Both the position numbers and the translations under genes were made by a program. This document shows, piece by piece, positions 15,936-26,948 of a stretch of 33,785 nucleotides of DNA; the stretch's first letter is position 1, and the number at the start of each line of letters is the position of its first letter. Under the pieces are notes generated by a model. That model did no database searches. It worked only from the letters and a program-made list of their open reading frames with translations, and was not told the DNA's origin. This stretch comes from JBHHZJ01 sp046758005 (GTDB lineage Bacteria; Pseudomonadota; Alphaproteobacteria; Kiloniellales; J153). Where the stretch lies: contig JBHHZJ010000028.1 in the NCBI GenBank assembly GCA_046758005.1, forward strand, positions 1 to 33,785, read 5' to 3'.

Positions 15936-17409
15936 ACTGGCAGGGGACACGGCGAGCGCCATGGCGGTCCACCAGGACACCGAAATCCGCGGCCTCTCGG
16001 CGGACAGCCGCACGGTCGGCCGCGGTTTCCTGTTCGCCGCCCTGCCCGGCAGCCGCGCGGACGGTCGCGCCTACATCGACGAGGCCGTGGCCAAGGGCGC
16101 GGTGGCCGTGCTCGCGCCCACGGGGACCCGGCTCAAGGCATACGACCGTCCGGTTCGGCTCGTCACCGACGACAACCCGCGCCGCCGCCTGGCCTTGATG
16201 GCGGCGCGCTTCTATGGCCGCCAGCCCGCCGTCGTAGCCGCCGTGACCGGGACCAACGGCAAGACCTCGGTCGCCAGCTTCACCAGCCAGATCTGGGCGC
16301 GCATTGGCCGCGAGACCGCGAGCCTCGGCACCCTCGGCCTCGTGCCGCCGCGGCCCGAGGCGCCGAAGTCGCTGACCACACCCGACCCGGTCGAACTGCA
16401 CCATTGCCTGGCCGCGCTCGCCGCGGACGGCGTCGATCATCTGGTCATGGAGGCATCGAGCCACGGCCTCGACCAGTACCGGCTCGACGGTGTCCGGATC
16501 GCGGCCGCGGCCTTCACCAACCTGTCGCGCGACCACCTGGACTACCACGGCGACATGGCGGCCTATCTGGCCGCCAAGCTGCGCCTATTCACCGAATTGC
16601 TGGCGCCGGGCGGGGTCGCGGTGCTGAACGCCGACCTTCCGGTCTGCGAGGAGGTTCGCGCGTCCTGCGCGAACCGCGGCCACAGGGTCATCACTTACGG
16701 CGTGTCCAAGAGCGACCTGCGTCTGATGGCCCAGGAGCCGACCGAGCACGGCCAGCGCCTCATGCTCGACCTGCTGGGCGAGGTCGTGGCGCTCGAGCTG
16801 CCGCTGGCGGGCACGTTCCAGGCGGCCAACGCGCTCGCCGCGCTCGGCCTCGCGCTCGCCACCGGAGTCTCGCCCCAGGCCGCCGTCGAGGCGCTGTCGC
16901 ACCTGGAGGGGGTGCCGGGGCGCATCGAGCGGGTCGCGCGCACGCCGCGCGGCGGCTTGGTCTACGTCGACTACGCGCATACGCCCGATGCGCTGGAGAC
17001 GGTGCTGGAGGCGCTCGGGCCGCATACGGAGGGAACGCTGTGCGTGGTCTTCGGCTGCGGCGGCGACCGCGATCCGGGCAAGCGCCCGATCATGGGCGAG
17101 ATCGCCCGCCGCCTGGCCGGGCGCGTGATCGTCACCGACGACAATCCGCGCACCGAAGATCCCGCCACCATCCGCCGTGAAATCCTCGCCGCCGCGCCGG
17201 GCGCCGAGGAGTTCGCGGATCGGGGGGAGGCCATCGCCTCGGCGGTGGCCGCTCTTGGTCCGGGCGACGTCTTGGTCATCGCGGGAAAGGGTCACGAATC
17301 CGGACAGATCGTGGGGACCCGGGTTCTGCCCTTTGACGACCGGGACGTCGCCCGGGCCGCCGTCGCGCGCCTGAAGGCCGCCGCGGCGCCGCACGGAGAC
17401 GCACGGTGA
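15922..17409 (+). CDS. murE: UDP-MurNAc-L-Ala-D-Glu:meso-diaminopimelate ligase MurE
   Basis: This 495-residue cytoplasmic ATP-dependent ligase adds the third residue of the stem peptide. The nucleotide loop is GTNGKT (110-115), the central domain carries TTPDP and MEASSHGLDQYR, and the C-terminal domain holds DNPR (407-410), the motif that marks specificity for meso-diaminopimelate rather than lysine. The start is TTG at 15922 (MRLTELAGD), inside the end of ftsI; it restores the usual N-terminal strand, and no ATG or GTG gives a better start. The stop overlaps murF by 4 nt (GTGA). The wall is therefore predicted to be of the usual Gram-negative A1gamma type. Confidence 0.96.
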   Translation: MRLTELAGDTASAMAVHQDTEIRGLSADSRTVGRGFLFAALPGSRADGRAYIDEAVAKGAVAVLAPTGTRLKAYDRPVRLVTDDNPRRRLALMAARFYGRQPAVVAAVTGTNGKTSVASFTSQIWARIGRETASLGTLGLVPPRPEAPKSLTTPDPVELHHCLAALAADGVDHLVMEASSHGLDQYRLDGVRIAAAAFTNLSRDHLDYHGDMAAYLAAKLRLFTELLAPGGVAVLNADLPVCEEVRASCANRGHRVITYGVSKSDLRLMAQEPTEHGQRLMLDLLGEVVALELPLAGTFQAANALAALGLALATGVSPQAAVEALSHLEGVPGRIERVARTPRGGLVYVDYAHTPDALETVLEALGPHTEGTLCVVFGCGGDRDPGKRPIMGEIARRLAGRVIVTDDNPRTEDPATIRREILAAAPGAEEFADRGEAIASAVAALGPGDVLVIAGKGHESGQIVGTRVLPFDDRDVARAAVARLKAAAAPHGDAR

Positions 17410-18830
17410 GCGCCGAGGTCCTGTGGACCGCCGAGGCGGCGGCGGAGGCGACCGGCGGCGCGAACACCGCCGCGTGGGCCGCCACCGGCGTGTCGATCGA
17501 CACGCGGACCCTGCGCTCGGGCGACCTTTTCGTCGCGCTCGCGGGGCCGAACTTCGACGGCCACGACTTCATCGCCGAGGCGTTCAAGAAGGGCGCGGCC
17601 GCGGCGATCGCGCACCGCCCCACGGGCGATACCTCCGCGGGCCCGTTGCTCGTGGTCGCCGATACCCTGGCGGCGCTGTGGCGCCTCGGCGCGGCGGCGC
17701 GCGCGCGCGGCCGCGCCCGCGTCATCGGGGTCACCGGCAGCGTCGGCAAGACCAGCACCAAGGAAGCCCTCGCCGCGTGCCTGAGCGCGGCGGCGCCGAC
17801 GGCGGCCAGCGCCGGCAGCCTGAACAACCACTGGGGCGTGCCGCTCAGCCTGGCGCGCCTGCCGCGCGCGGCCGCGTACGGCGTCTTCGAGCTCGGCATG
17901 AACCACCCGGGCGAGATCCGCGACCTGGCCCGGCTGCTCCGCCCGGAGGTGGCGCTCATCACCAATGTCGAGGCGGCCCACATCGGGTATTTTCGCTCGA
18001 TCGAAGAGATCGCCGAGGCCAAGGCCGAGATCTTCGAGGGGATGGGGCCCGACGGAACCGCGGTCCTCAACCGCGACAACCGCCACTTCGAGCGCCTGGC
18101 CGCCGCGGCGCGCACGGCGGGTCTGCGCCGGGTCGTCGGTTTCGGGCGCGGCGCCGAGGCCGAGGTGCGCCTCATCGACTGCACGCTGGAGGCCACGCGC
18201 AGCCGGGTGAGCGCGGAAGTTTTCGGCCGACCGGTCACCTACCTGCTGTCGGTGCCGGGAACGCACTGGGTGGCGAACTCGCTCGCGGTCCTGGCCACGG
18301 TTTCGGCCGCCGGCGCGGACGTGACCGCCGCCGCCGCCGCCATGGGCCGCCTCGTGCCGGTCAAGGGGCGCGGCCGGCGCCATGCCGTCCGCCTGCCGGA
18401 CGGCGCCTTCGTCCTGATCGACGACAGCTACAACGCCAATCCCACCTCGATGCAGGCCGCCTTCGAGGTGCTCGGCCGGACCGAAACCGGTCCGGGCGGG
18501 CGGCGCATCGCGGCGCTCGGCGACATGCTCGAGCTCGGCCCGGACTCGGCCGCCATGCACCGCGGGCTGGCCGGGCCGCTGCGGGCGGCGGGCATCGACG
18601 TGGTGTTCACCTGCGGCCGGGACATGGCGGCGCTCAACGCGTCCCTGCCGCAGGCGATGCGCGGCGGGCACGCGGCCGATGCGCGCGCCCTCGTCCCGCT
18701 GGTAACGGCGGTGGTCGCGGCCGGCGACGCGGTCCTGGTCAAGGGATCGGCGGGCAGCCGCATGGGCTTGATCGCGGAGGCGCTGAAGGGCATGAGCCAA
18801 GCCCTTCCGCGCGCGGCCAACGGCGGCTAG
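17406..18830 (+). CDS. murF: UDP-MurNAc-tripeptide:D-Ala-D-Ala ligase MurF
   Basis: This 474-residue ligase attaches D-Ala-D-Ala to complete UDP-MurNAc-pentapeptide. It has the N-terminal substrate domain with GVSIDTRTLRSGDLFVAL, the ATP loop GSVGKTS (111-117), the segment GSLNNHWGVPLSLAR, the conserved ELGMNHPGEI, and later DDSYNANPTSMQAA and ALGDMLELG. The start is GTG at 17406, overlapping the murE stop by 4 nt. A 16-nt gap separates it from mraY. The product goes directly to MraY, encoded next. Confidence 0.97.
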   Translation: MSAEVLWTAEAAAEATGGANTAAWAATGVSIDTRTLRSGDLFVALAGPNFDGHDFIAEAFKKGAAAAIAHRPTGDTSAGPLLVVADTLAALWRLGAAARARGRARVIGVTGSVGKTSTKEALAACLSAAAPTAASAGSLNNHWGVPLSLARLPRAAAYGVFELGMNHPGEIRDLARLLRPEVALITNVEAAHIGYFRSIEEIAEAKAEIFEGMGPDGTAVLNRDNRHFERLAAAARTAGLRRVVGFGRGAEAEVRLIDCTLEATRSRVSAEVFGRPVTYLLSVPGTHWVANSLAVLATVSAAGADVTAAAAAMGRLVPVKGRGRRHAVRLPDGAFVLIDDSYNANPTSMQAAFEVLGRTETGPGGRRIAALGDMLELGPDSAAMHRGLAGPLRAAGIDVVFTCGRDMAALNASLPQAMRGGHAADARALVPLVTAVVAAGDAVLVKGSAGSRMGLIAEALKGMSQALPRAANGG

Positions 18831-18846
18831 ACGGGGGGCGGCGGCC

Positions 18847-19935
18847 GTGCTGTACCATATTCTGGTCCCACTGTCCGAGGACATCAGCGTCTTCAACGTC
18901 TTCCGCTACATCACGTTTCGCAGCGGCGCAGCGGTCATGACCGCGCTGGTCATCAGCTTTTTGCTCGGCCCCCGCATCATCTCGTGGCTCAAGGAGCGCC
19001 AGGGCGAGGGCCAGCCGATCCGCCAGGACGGGCCGTCCGGGCACCTGCTGACCAAGCAAGGCACGCCCACCATGGGCGGGTTCCTGATCCTGATCGCGAT
19101 CACGATCTCCACGCTGCTGTGGGCCGATCTGACCAACGGCTTCGTCTGGGCCGTGCTGACCGTGACCTGCGGCTTCGGGCTGGTCGGCTTCACCGACGAC
19201 TACCTGAAGCTGACCCGGCGCGACTCCAAGGGCCTGCCCGGCCGGGTCAAGCTGCTGGCCCAGGTCGCGATCTCGGCGGGCGCCGGAGTCTGGATCGTCC
19301 ACCTCAGCCCCGAGACCGCCGCGACGCACCTGGCCGTGCCCTTCCTCAAAGACCTGCTGCTCAACCTGGGCTGGTTCTTCGTGCCCTTCGCGGTCTTCGT
19401 CATGGTCGGGGCCTCGAACGCGGTCAACCTGACCGACGGGCTGGACGGCCTGGCGATCGTACCGGTCATGATCGCGGCCGGCTGTTTCGCCCTGATCGCC
19501 TACCTCGTCGGCAACTCGGTCTTCTCCAACTACTTGCAGCTGCAATTCGTCGCCGGCAGCGGCGAGCTCGCCGTGTTCTGCGCCGCGCTCGTGGGCGCGA
19601 GCCTCGGCTTTCTTTGGTTCAACGCGCCGCCGGCCATGGTATTCATGGGCGACACTGGGTCGTTGAGCTGCGGCGGCGCGCTGGGCGCGGTCGCGGTGGT
19701 CACCAAGCACGAACTGGTGCTGGCGATCATCGGCGGCCTGTTCGTGCTCGAGACCGTCTCGGTTATCGTCCAGGTCGCCTCCTTCCGCCTGACCGGCAAG
19801 CGGGTCTTCCGCATGGCGCCGCTGCACCACCATTTCGAGCAGAAGGGCTGGGCCGAGCCGACCATCGTGATCCGCTTCTGGATCATCGCCTCGATTCTGG
19901 CGCTTGCCGGGCTGTCCACGCTGAAGCTGAGATGA
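18847..19935 (+). CDS. mraY: Phospho-MurNAc-pentapeptide transferase MraY
   Basis: This 362-residue inner membrane enzyme transfers phospho-MurNAc-pentapeptide to undecaprenyl phosphate, making lipid I. It has about ten helices, the motif TKQGTPTMGG, the catalytic Asp pair D117-D118 in FTDDYLKL, NLTDGLDGLA with D197, MGDTGS with D269, and the cytoplasmic MAPLHHHFE with H327-H329. One small oddity: after MGDTGSL the usual Ala-Leu pair before GG is Ser-Cys (274-275). The start is GTG at 18847 behind a G-rich ribosome binding site. It lies 16 nt after murF and 13 nt before murD. Confidence 0.97.
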   Translation: MLYHILVPLSEDISVFNVFRYITFRSGAAVMTALVISFLLGPRIISWLKERQGEGQPIRQDGPSGHLLTKQGTPTMGGFLILIAITISTLLWADLTNGFVWAVLTVTCGFGLVGFTDDYLKLTRRDSKGLPGRVKLLAQVAISAGAGVWIVHLSPETAATHLAVPFLKDLLLNLGWFFVPFAVFVMVGASNAVNLTDGLDGLAIVPVMIAAGCFALIAYLVGNSVFSNYLQLQFVAGSGELAVFCAALVGASLGFLWFNAPPAMVFMGDTGSLSCGGALGAVAVVTKHELVLAIIGGLFVLETVSVIVQVASFRLTGKRVFRMAPLHHHFEQKGWAEPTIVIRFWIIASILALAGLSTLKLR

Positions 19936-19948
19936 GGAGGCGCGGCGC

Positions 19949-21379
19949 GTGATCGATCTCGGCTTCTTCCAGGGACTTCCCGTGGCGCTGCTCGGGCTCG
20001 GCAGGTCGGGGACGTCGGCCGCGCGCGCGCTGATCGCCGCCGGCGCCGAAGTCTGGGCCTGGGACGACAACGAGGACCGGCGCGCCGCGGCGCGCGCCGA
20101 AGGCGTGCCGCTGGTCGACCTGTACTCCTGCAACTGGCACGAGCTGACCAGCCTGGTCATTTCGCCCGGAATCGCGCACACCCACCCCGAGCCGCACCCG
20201 GTGGCGGCGCTCGCCCGGCAGCACGGCTGCGAGATCATCGGCGACATCGAGCTTCTCGCGCGCGCCCAGCGCAACGCGCGGTACGTCGGCGTGACCGGCA
20301 CCAACGGCAAGTCCACGACCACCGCGCTCATCGGGCACGTCCTGGAGCTGGCCGGTCGCGAGGTCGCGGTCGGCGGCAACCTGGGCACGCCCGCCCTCGA
20401 CCTCGAGCCGCTGGAAGCGGGCGGGATCTACGTGCTCGAGATGTCCTCCTATCAGCTCGAGATCACGGTCTCGATCACCTTCGACGTGGCCGTGCTGCTC
20501 AACGTCTCCCCCGACCATGTCGAGCGCCACGGCGGCCTGGACGGCTACATCGCCGCAAAACGCCTGATCTTCCACCGTCAGACCCGGCCGCGCACCGCGG
20601 TCGTGGGCGTCGACGACGAGGCGTGCCGGCGCATCTGCGACGACCTCGCGGCGGCCGACGAACAGATCGTTGTGCCCATCTCGGGCCGGGAACGCTGTCA
20701 CGGCGGCGTCTTCGCCCGCGACGGCATTCTCTACGACGACACCGACGGCCGCGAAGTCCCGGCCCTCGACCTGCGCGAGGTGCCGAGCCTGCCCGGCGCG
20801 CACAACCATCAGAACGCCGCCGCGGCCTACGCGGCGTGCAAGGCCTCCGGCGTCGATCCGCCGGTCATCGCCGCGTGCCTGCGCAGCTTCCCCGGCCTGG
20901 CGCACCGCCAGGAACTGGTCGCGGTCATCGACGGCGTCGCCTACGTCAACGACTCCAAGGCGACCAATGCGGACGCCGCCGCCAAGGCACTGGCCTGCTA
21001 CGACAACATCTACTGGATCGCCGGCGGCCGTCCCAAGGAAGGCGGGCTGGCCGGGCTCGAACCCTATTTCCCGCGTATCGCGCACGCCTTCCTGATCGGC
21101 GAGGCCGCGATCCCCTTCGCCGAGACGCTCGAGGGCAAGGTGGCGCTCACCCGCAGCGGCGATCTGGGCGCCGCCGTGGCCCAGGCGCGCGCGCGCGCGC
21201 TCGAAGAGGGCAAGTCGGATCCCGTGGTGCTGCTGTCCCCGGCGTGCGCGTCCTTCGACCAGTTCACCGACTTCGAGGCGCGCGGGGCCGCGTTCCGTGC
21301 CGCGGTCGAGGCCCTGCCGGGCGCGCGCGACGACGGCGAGCCCGGGCCGGTCCGGGCGGGCGGGAGAACGCTGCAATGA
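19949..21379 (+). CDS. murD: UDP-MurNAc-L-Ala:D-glutamate ligase MurD
   Basis: This 476-residue cytoplasmic ligase adds D-Glu to UDP-MurNAc-L-Ala. A Rossmann-like start (VALLGLGRSGTSAARAL) is followed by the ATP loop GTNGKST (117-123), LEMSSYQLE, LNVSPDHVERHG, and in the C-terminal domain YVNDSKATNADAAAKAL and LLSPACASFDQF. The start is GTG at 19949, with GAGGAGG 8 nt upstream, the best ribosome binding site in this part of the cluster. Its stop overlaps the ftsW start by 4 nt. The length is slightly over the E. coli enzyme (438). Confidence 0.97.
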   Translation: MIDLGFFQGLPVALLGLGRSGTSAARALIAAGAEVWAWDDNEDRRAAARAEGVPLVDLYSCNWHELTSLVISPGIAHTHPEPHPVAALARQHGCEIIGDIELLARAQRNARYVGVTGTNGKSTTTALIGHVLELAGREVAVGGNLGTPALDLEPLEAGGIYVLEMSSYQLEITVSITFDVAVLLNVSPDHVERHGGLDGYIAAKRLIFHRQTRPRTAVVGVDDEACRRICDDLAAADEQIVVPISGRERCHGGVFARDGILYDDTDGREVPALDLREVPSLPGAHNHQNAAAAYAACKASGVDPPVIAACLRSFPGLAHRQELVAVIDGVAYVNDSKATNADAAAKALACYDNIYWIAGGRPKEGGLAGLEPYFPRIAHAFLIGEAAIPFAETLEGKVALTRSGDLGAAVAQARARALEEGKSDPVVLLSPACASFDQFTDFEARGAAFRAAVEALPGARDDGEPGPVRAGGRTLQ

Positions 21380-22503
21380 TCGAGTTCGCCCGCACGGACA
21401 CGAGCGTACTCGGCCGCTGGTGGTGGACCGTGGACCGTTGGACCCTGGCCGCGCTCGTGGCGCTGATGTGCTTCGGCGCGATCCTCATGCTGGCCGTCTC
21501 GCCCGCCGCGGCGGCGCGCATCGACGGGCTCGGCACTTTCCAGCTGGCGCGGCGCCAGATCCTGTTTCTGAGCATCGCCGTGTTCGCGGTCGTCGGCGTG
21601 TCGCTGCTGGACCCGCGCGCGGTGCGCCGCTTCGCGGTGTTGGGCCTGGCCGGGTCGCTGCTGCTGTTGATCCTGACCCTGTTCGTGGGCGCGGAGATCA
21701 AGGGCGCCACGCGCTGGCTCGGCATCGGCGGTTTCTCCTTCCAGCCGTCCGAGTTCGCCAAGCCGTTCTTCGCGGTGGCGGCCGCGTGGATGCTGGCCGC
21801 CGACACGACCGAGGACGGAAGCCCGGGCCTGTGGATGGCGGCGACGCTGTGGCTGGTCCTGGTCAGCCTGTTGCTGCTCGAGCCGGACGTCGGCCAGAGC
21901 TTCGTGGTCACCGCCGTGTGGGGGATCCAGCTCTTCCTCGCCGGCCTGTCGCTGCCGTGGGTCGGCGTGCTGGGGCTCGGGGCGGCGATGGGCCTGCTCG
22001 GCGCCTACTTCGCCCTGCCCTACGTGGCCGCCCGGATCGACGGCTTTCTCGATCCCGGTTCCGGCGACCGCTATCAGATCGAGCGCTCGATGGAGGCCTT
22101 CATGAACGGCGGCCTGTTCGGACGCGGCCCCGGCGAGGGACGGATCAAGGCGCTGCTGCCCGACGCCCATTCCGACTTCATTTTCGCCGTGGCGGGCGAG
22201 GAGCTGGGCCTGCTCGCCTGCCTCGTCATCCTCGGCCTGTTCGCCTTCGTGGTCCTGCGCGGTTTCGCCCGCCTGCTGCAGGAGGACAGCCTGTTCGTGC
22301 TGCTCGCCTGCACCGGCCTGCTCGCGCAGTTCGGCCTGCAGGCGCTCATCAACATGGCCTCGGCGCTGCACCTCATGCCGACCAAGGGCATGACGCTGCC
22401 GTTCATCAGCTACGGCGGCTCGTCGCTGCTCGCGCTCGCGCTCGGCATGGGCATGGTGCTGGCGCTGACCCGGCGCCGCGTCGGCGCGGGAAGGCTGCCA
22501 TGA
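21376..22503 (+). CDS. ftsW: Septal peptidoglycan glycosyltransferase FtsW
   Basis: This 375-residue SEDS-family membrane protein polymerises lipid II at the septum with FtsI. It has about ten helices and the family signatures KGATRWLGIGGFSFQPSEFAK, the extracellular loop with the probable catalytic Asp D267 in DAHSDFIFAVAGEELG, and the terminal PFISYGGSSLLA. The ATG at 21376 overlaps the murD stop by 4 nt, and longer upstream frames are shadows. The stop overlaps murG by 4 nt. An N-terminal cytoplasmic segment of about 20 residues includes a WWW stretch before the first helix. Confidence 0.97.
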   Translation: MIEFARTDTSVLGRWWWTVDRWTLAALVALMCFGAILMLAVSPAAAARIDGLGTFQLARRQILFLSIAVFAVVGVSLLDPRAVRRFAVLGLAGSLLLLILTLFVGAEIKGATRWLGIGGFSFQPSEFAKPFFAVAAAWMLAADTTEDGSPGLWMAATLWLVLVSLLLLEPDVGQSFVVTAVWGIQLFLAGLSLPWVGVLGLGAAMGLLGAYFALPYVAARIDGFLDPGSGDRYQIERSMEAFMNGGLFGRGPGEGRIKALLPDAHSDFIFAVAGEELGLLACLVILGLFAFVVLRGFARLLQEDSLFVLLACTGLLAQFGLQALINMASALHLMPTKGMTLPFISYGGSSLLALALGMGMVLALTRRRVGAGRLP

Positions 22504-23639
22504 GCCCGGCCGCGCCCAGGCGCGTCATCCTGGCGGCCGGCGGCACCGGCGGTCACATGTTCCCGGCCCAGGCGCTGGCGCGCGAGCTGCTCGGGCGCGG
22601 GCTCGGCGTGGCGCTGGTCACCGACCGGCGCGGCGGCGGCTTCGGGCCGGAGCTGCCCCAGGTCGAGACGCACGTCATCAGCGCCGGCGGCTTGGCCGGC
22701 GCGGGCCTGGTCCGCAAGGTGCACAGCGCGCTGCGCCTGGGCCTCGGCGTCCTGCAGGCCCGGCGTCTGCTCAAGGCGCTGGACGGCGACGTGGTCGTCG
22801 GCTTCGGCGGGTACGCGTCGGTGCCCACGGTCCTGGCCGCGGCGCGCCTCGGCCTGCGCGTCGTGCTGCACGAGCAGAACGCGGTGCTCGGCCGCGCCAA
22901 CCGGCTGCTGGCGCCGCGCGCGCACGCCATCGCAATCTCGTTCGACAAGGTCCAGGGCCTCGCCGGGGCCGACCGCGCCAAGGTCCACTTCACCGGCAAC
23001 CCGATCCGCCCCGCGATCGCCGTGCTGGGTCGCCGGCCCTACGCGGTGCCGGACACGGCCGACACGCTGCGCCTCCTGGTCGTCGGCGGCAGCCAGGGGG
23101 CGATCGTATTCAACGAGGCCGTGCCGGCCGCGCTGTGCCGCCTTCCGGACGAGCTGCGCCGGCGCATCGAGGTGAGCCAACAGGTCCGCGGCCCGGAGAT
23201 CGAGAAGATCGCGGCGGCCTACCAGGCATGCGGCGTGCGCCACGATCTCAGGGCCTATTTCGACGACATGCCGGAGCGCCTGGTCGCCGCGCATCTGGTG
23301 ATCAGCCGGGCGGGCGCCTCAACGGTGGCGGAGCTGGCCGCCGCCGGACGCCCCGCCCTCATGGTCCCCTACCCTTCGGCAATCGACGACCACCAGACGG
23401 CCAACGCGCAACGCCTGGTCGAGGCCGGCGGCGGTTGGCTGATTCCACAGTCCGCCTTGACCGCCGAGACCCTGGCCGAGCGCCTGGACTCGCTGCTCGC
23501 CAATCCGGCGACGCTCGCGCGCGCCTCGCGCTGCGCACACGCCTGCGCCCGCGAGGGCGCGGCCGGCAACCTCGCCGACGTGGTCTGCGACCCGGGCCAC
23601 AACAGCGGCGAGCGCGCCAGCCAGGGAGAGGCCGCATGA
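22500..23639 (+). CDS. murG: UDP-GlcNAc:lipid I N-acetylglucosaminyltransferase MurG
   Basis: This 379-residue GT-B glycosyltransferase acts on the cytoplasmic face of the inner membrane and converts lipid I to lipid II. It has the Gly-rich loop GGTGGH (14-19), GFGGYASVPTVLAA, LHEQNAVLGRANRLLA, the second domain's VVGGSQGA, and the UDP-GlcNAc-binding SRAGASTVAELAAAGRPALMVPYPSAIDDHQ. The ATG at 22500 overlaps ftsW by 4 nt, and the stop overlaps murC by 4 nt. The C-terminus after about residue 350 is longer and more polar than usual. Confidence 0.97.
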   Translation: MSPAAPRRVILAAGGTGGHMFPAQALARELLGRGLGVALVTDRRGGGFGPELPQVETHVISAGGLAGAGLVRKVHSALRLGLGVLQARRLLKALDGDVVVGFGGYASVPTVLAAARLGLRVVLHEQNAVLGRANRLLAPRAHAIAISFDKVQGLAGADRAKVHFTGNPIRPAIAVLGRRPYAVPDTADTLRLLVVGGSQGAIVFNEAVPAALCRLPDELRRRIEVSQQVRGPEIEKIAAAYQACGVRHDLRAYFDDMPERLVAAHLVISRAGASTVAELAAAGRPALMVPYPSAIDDHQTANAQRLVEAGGGWLIPQSALTAETLAERLDSLLANPATLARASRCAHACAREGAAGNLADVVCDPGHNSGERASQGEAA

Positions 23640-25074
23640 GACGCCTGCCGCTCGACCTCGGAACCATTCATTTCGTCGGCATCGGCGGGATCGGGATGAG
23701 CGGGATCGCCGAGATCCTGCACAACCTGGGCTACGAGGTGCAGGGCAGCGACCTCGCCGAAAACGCCAACGTGCGGCGCCTGCGCGACCTCGGGATCCCG
23801 GTCGCGATCGGCCACCAGGCCGGCAACATCGCGCACGCCCAGGCGGTTGTCGTCTCGTCGGCGGTCAAGGCGGACAACCCCGAGGTGGTCGCGGCGCGGG
23901 CGCGCCTGGTGCCGGTCGTGCGCCGCGCCGAGATGCTCGGCGAGCTGATGCGGCTCAAATGGGCGATCGCGGTCGGCGGCACGCACGGCAAGACGACCAC
24001 GACCTCTCTGATCGCCGCCCTGCTCGACGGCGCCGGGCTCGATCCGACCGTGATCATCGGCGGCATCGTCAACGCCTACGGCACCAACGCGCGCCTCGGG
24101 CAGGGCGACTGGATGGTGGTCGAGGCGGACGAAAGCGACGGCAGCTTCGCCAAGCTGCCCGCCACCATCGCCGTGGTCACCAACATCGATCCGGAGCACA
24201 TGGACTTCTACGGCTCGGTCCAGTCGCTGCACGACGCCTTCGAGGCGTTCGTCGAGAACATTCCGTTCTACGGGGTGGCCGTGCTGTGCATCGACCATCC
24301 CGCGGTGCAGTCCCTCATCGGCCGCATCGAAGACCGCCGGATCATCACGTATGGCCTGAACCCGCAGGCCGACGTGCGCGCGCTCAACCTGGCGGCCACG
24401 ATCGGCGGCACACGCTTCGACGTGGAGCTCGACGTGCGCGTCCAGGAGGCGCGCCGGACGATCGAAGGCATCGCCCTGCCGATGGTGGGCCAGCACAACG
24501 TGCTCAACGCCTTGGCGGCGATTGCGGTGGCGCACGAGATGGGCATCGGCGAGCCCGTGATCCGCGGCGCCCTCGAGCGCTTCGCCGGCGTCAAGCGGCG
24601 CTTCACCAAGACGGGCGAGGCGCGCGGCATCACCGTGATCGACGACTACGGCCATCACCCGGTGGAGATCACCGCCGTGCTCCAGGCCGCGCGCCAGGCG
24701 ACGGACGGCAAGGTCATCGCCGTCGTCCAGCCGCACCGCTATACGCGCCTGGCCAACCTGTTCGAGGAATTCTGCTCCTGCTTCAACGACGCCGACCACG
24801 TGATCGTGACCGAGGTCTACGCGGCCGGCGAGGCGCCGATCGAGGGCGCGGGCCGCGACGCCCTGGTCGAGGGAATGCGGGCGCGCGGCCACCGCAACGT
24901 GACCGCGCTGACCGACCGCGCCCTGCTCGCGCCGTTCGTCTCCGAGCTGGCCTCGGAGGGGGACCTGGTGGTCTGCCTGGGCGCGGGCAACATCACGGCC
25001 TGGGCCAACGATCTGCCCGCCGAGCTGGAAGCGACCTTCGCGAGCCGCGAGCCACGATCCGCGGAGGGCGGCCG

Positions 25075-25078
<4 letters not shown>
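23636..25078 (+). CDS. murC: UDP-MurNAc:L-alanine ligase MurC
   Basis: This 480-residue cytoplasmic ligase adds L-Ala to UDP-MurNAc, the first amino acid step. It has the N-terminal IHFVGIGGIGMSGIAEIL, the ATP loop GGTHGKTTT (114-122), EADESDGSF, TNIDPEHMDFYGS, and the C-terminal DDYGHHPVEITAVL and QPHRYTRL. The ATG at 23636 overlaps the murG stop by 4 nt, and the stop overlaps murB by 4 nt. The length and motif order are standard. Confidence 0.97.
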
Positions 25079-26021
<943 letters not shown>

Positions 26022-26025
<4 letters not shown>

Positions 26026-26948
26026 CCCGGCGCGTCGCCGTGCTCATGGGCGGCCGCTCGGCCGAGCGCGAGGTCTCGCTGGTCAGTGGGCGCGCCTGCG
26101 CCAAGGCCCTGCGCGAGGCCGGCTACGAGGTCAGCGAGGTCGAAGTCGGCCGCGACATGGGCGCGCTGTTGCGCGCGCTCTCCGCCCCGGCCCCGGACGT
26201 GGTCTTCAACGCCCTGCACGGGCACTGGGGCGAGGACGGGTGCATTCAGGGCCTGCTCGAACTGCTCGGCATCCCTTACACCCATTCCGGCGTCATGGCC
26301 TCGGCGCTCGCCATGCATAAGCAGATGGCCAAGCGCATCGTCGCCGCGGCCGGGGTCGCCTCGCCGGAAGGCATCGTCGTGCGGCGCGCGGACCTGCGCA
26401 AGGGCGAGGTCATGGAGCGGCCCTACGTGATCAAGCCGCTGCGCGAGGGATCGAGCGTCGGCGTGCGCATCGTGCGCGAGGGCGACAACCGGCCGCCGAT
26501 CGACGAGTCCGACTGGCGCTTCGGCGACGAGGTTCTGGTCGAACGCTTCATTCCGGGCCGCGAACTGACCGTCGCGGTCGTCGGCGAGCGCGCGCTCGCC
26601 GTGACCGAGATTCGGCCGAAGCAGGGTTTTTACGACTACGACGCGAAGTACACCGACGGACGCGCCGACCACCTGATCCCGGCCCCGGTCGCGCCGGAGA
26701 TCACCGCGGCGGCCATGGACGCCGCGCTCGCCGCGCACCGGGCGCTCGGCTGCCGCGGGGTGACCCGCTCCGACTTCCGCTACGACGACGCCAACGGCGG
26801 CGGCCTCGGGCGGCTCTACTTCCTCGAGGTCAACACCCAGCCGGGCATGACGCCGCTCAGCCTCGTGCCCGAGCAGGCCGCTTACGCGGGCATGTCCTTC
26901 GTCGCGCTGTGCGCGTGGATGGTGGAGAACGCGACATGCGACTCGTGA
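26022..26948 (+). CDS. ddl: D-alanine--D-alanine ligase
   Basis: This 308-residue ATP-grasp ligase makes the D-Ala-D-Ala used by MurF. It has VLMGGRSAEREVSLVSG at the start, HGHWGEDGCIQGLLELLGIPYTHSGV, the ATP-grasp segment PYVIKPLREGSSVGV (about 132-146), and the metal- and substrate-binding FLEVNTQPGMTPLSLVPEQA near the end. The start is GTG at 26022 with GGGAGG upstream, overlapping murB by 4 nt. The end overlaps ftsQ by 13 nt. It is the short DdlB-like form usual in dcw clusters. Confidence 0.96.

Noticed and set aside
13977..16013. Minus-strand open frame of 678 codons opposite ftsI
   Set aside because: It is the antisense shadow of ftsI, with no motifs and a composition typical of such shadows.
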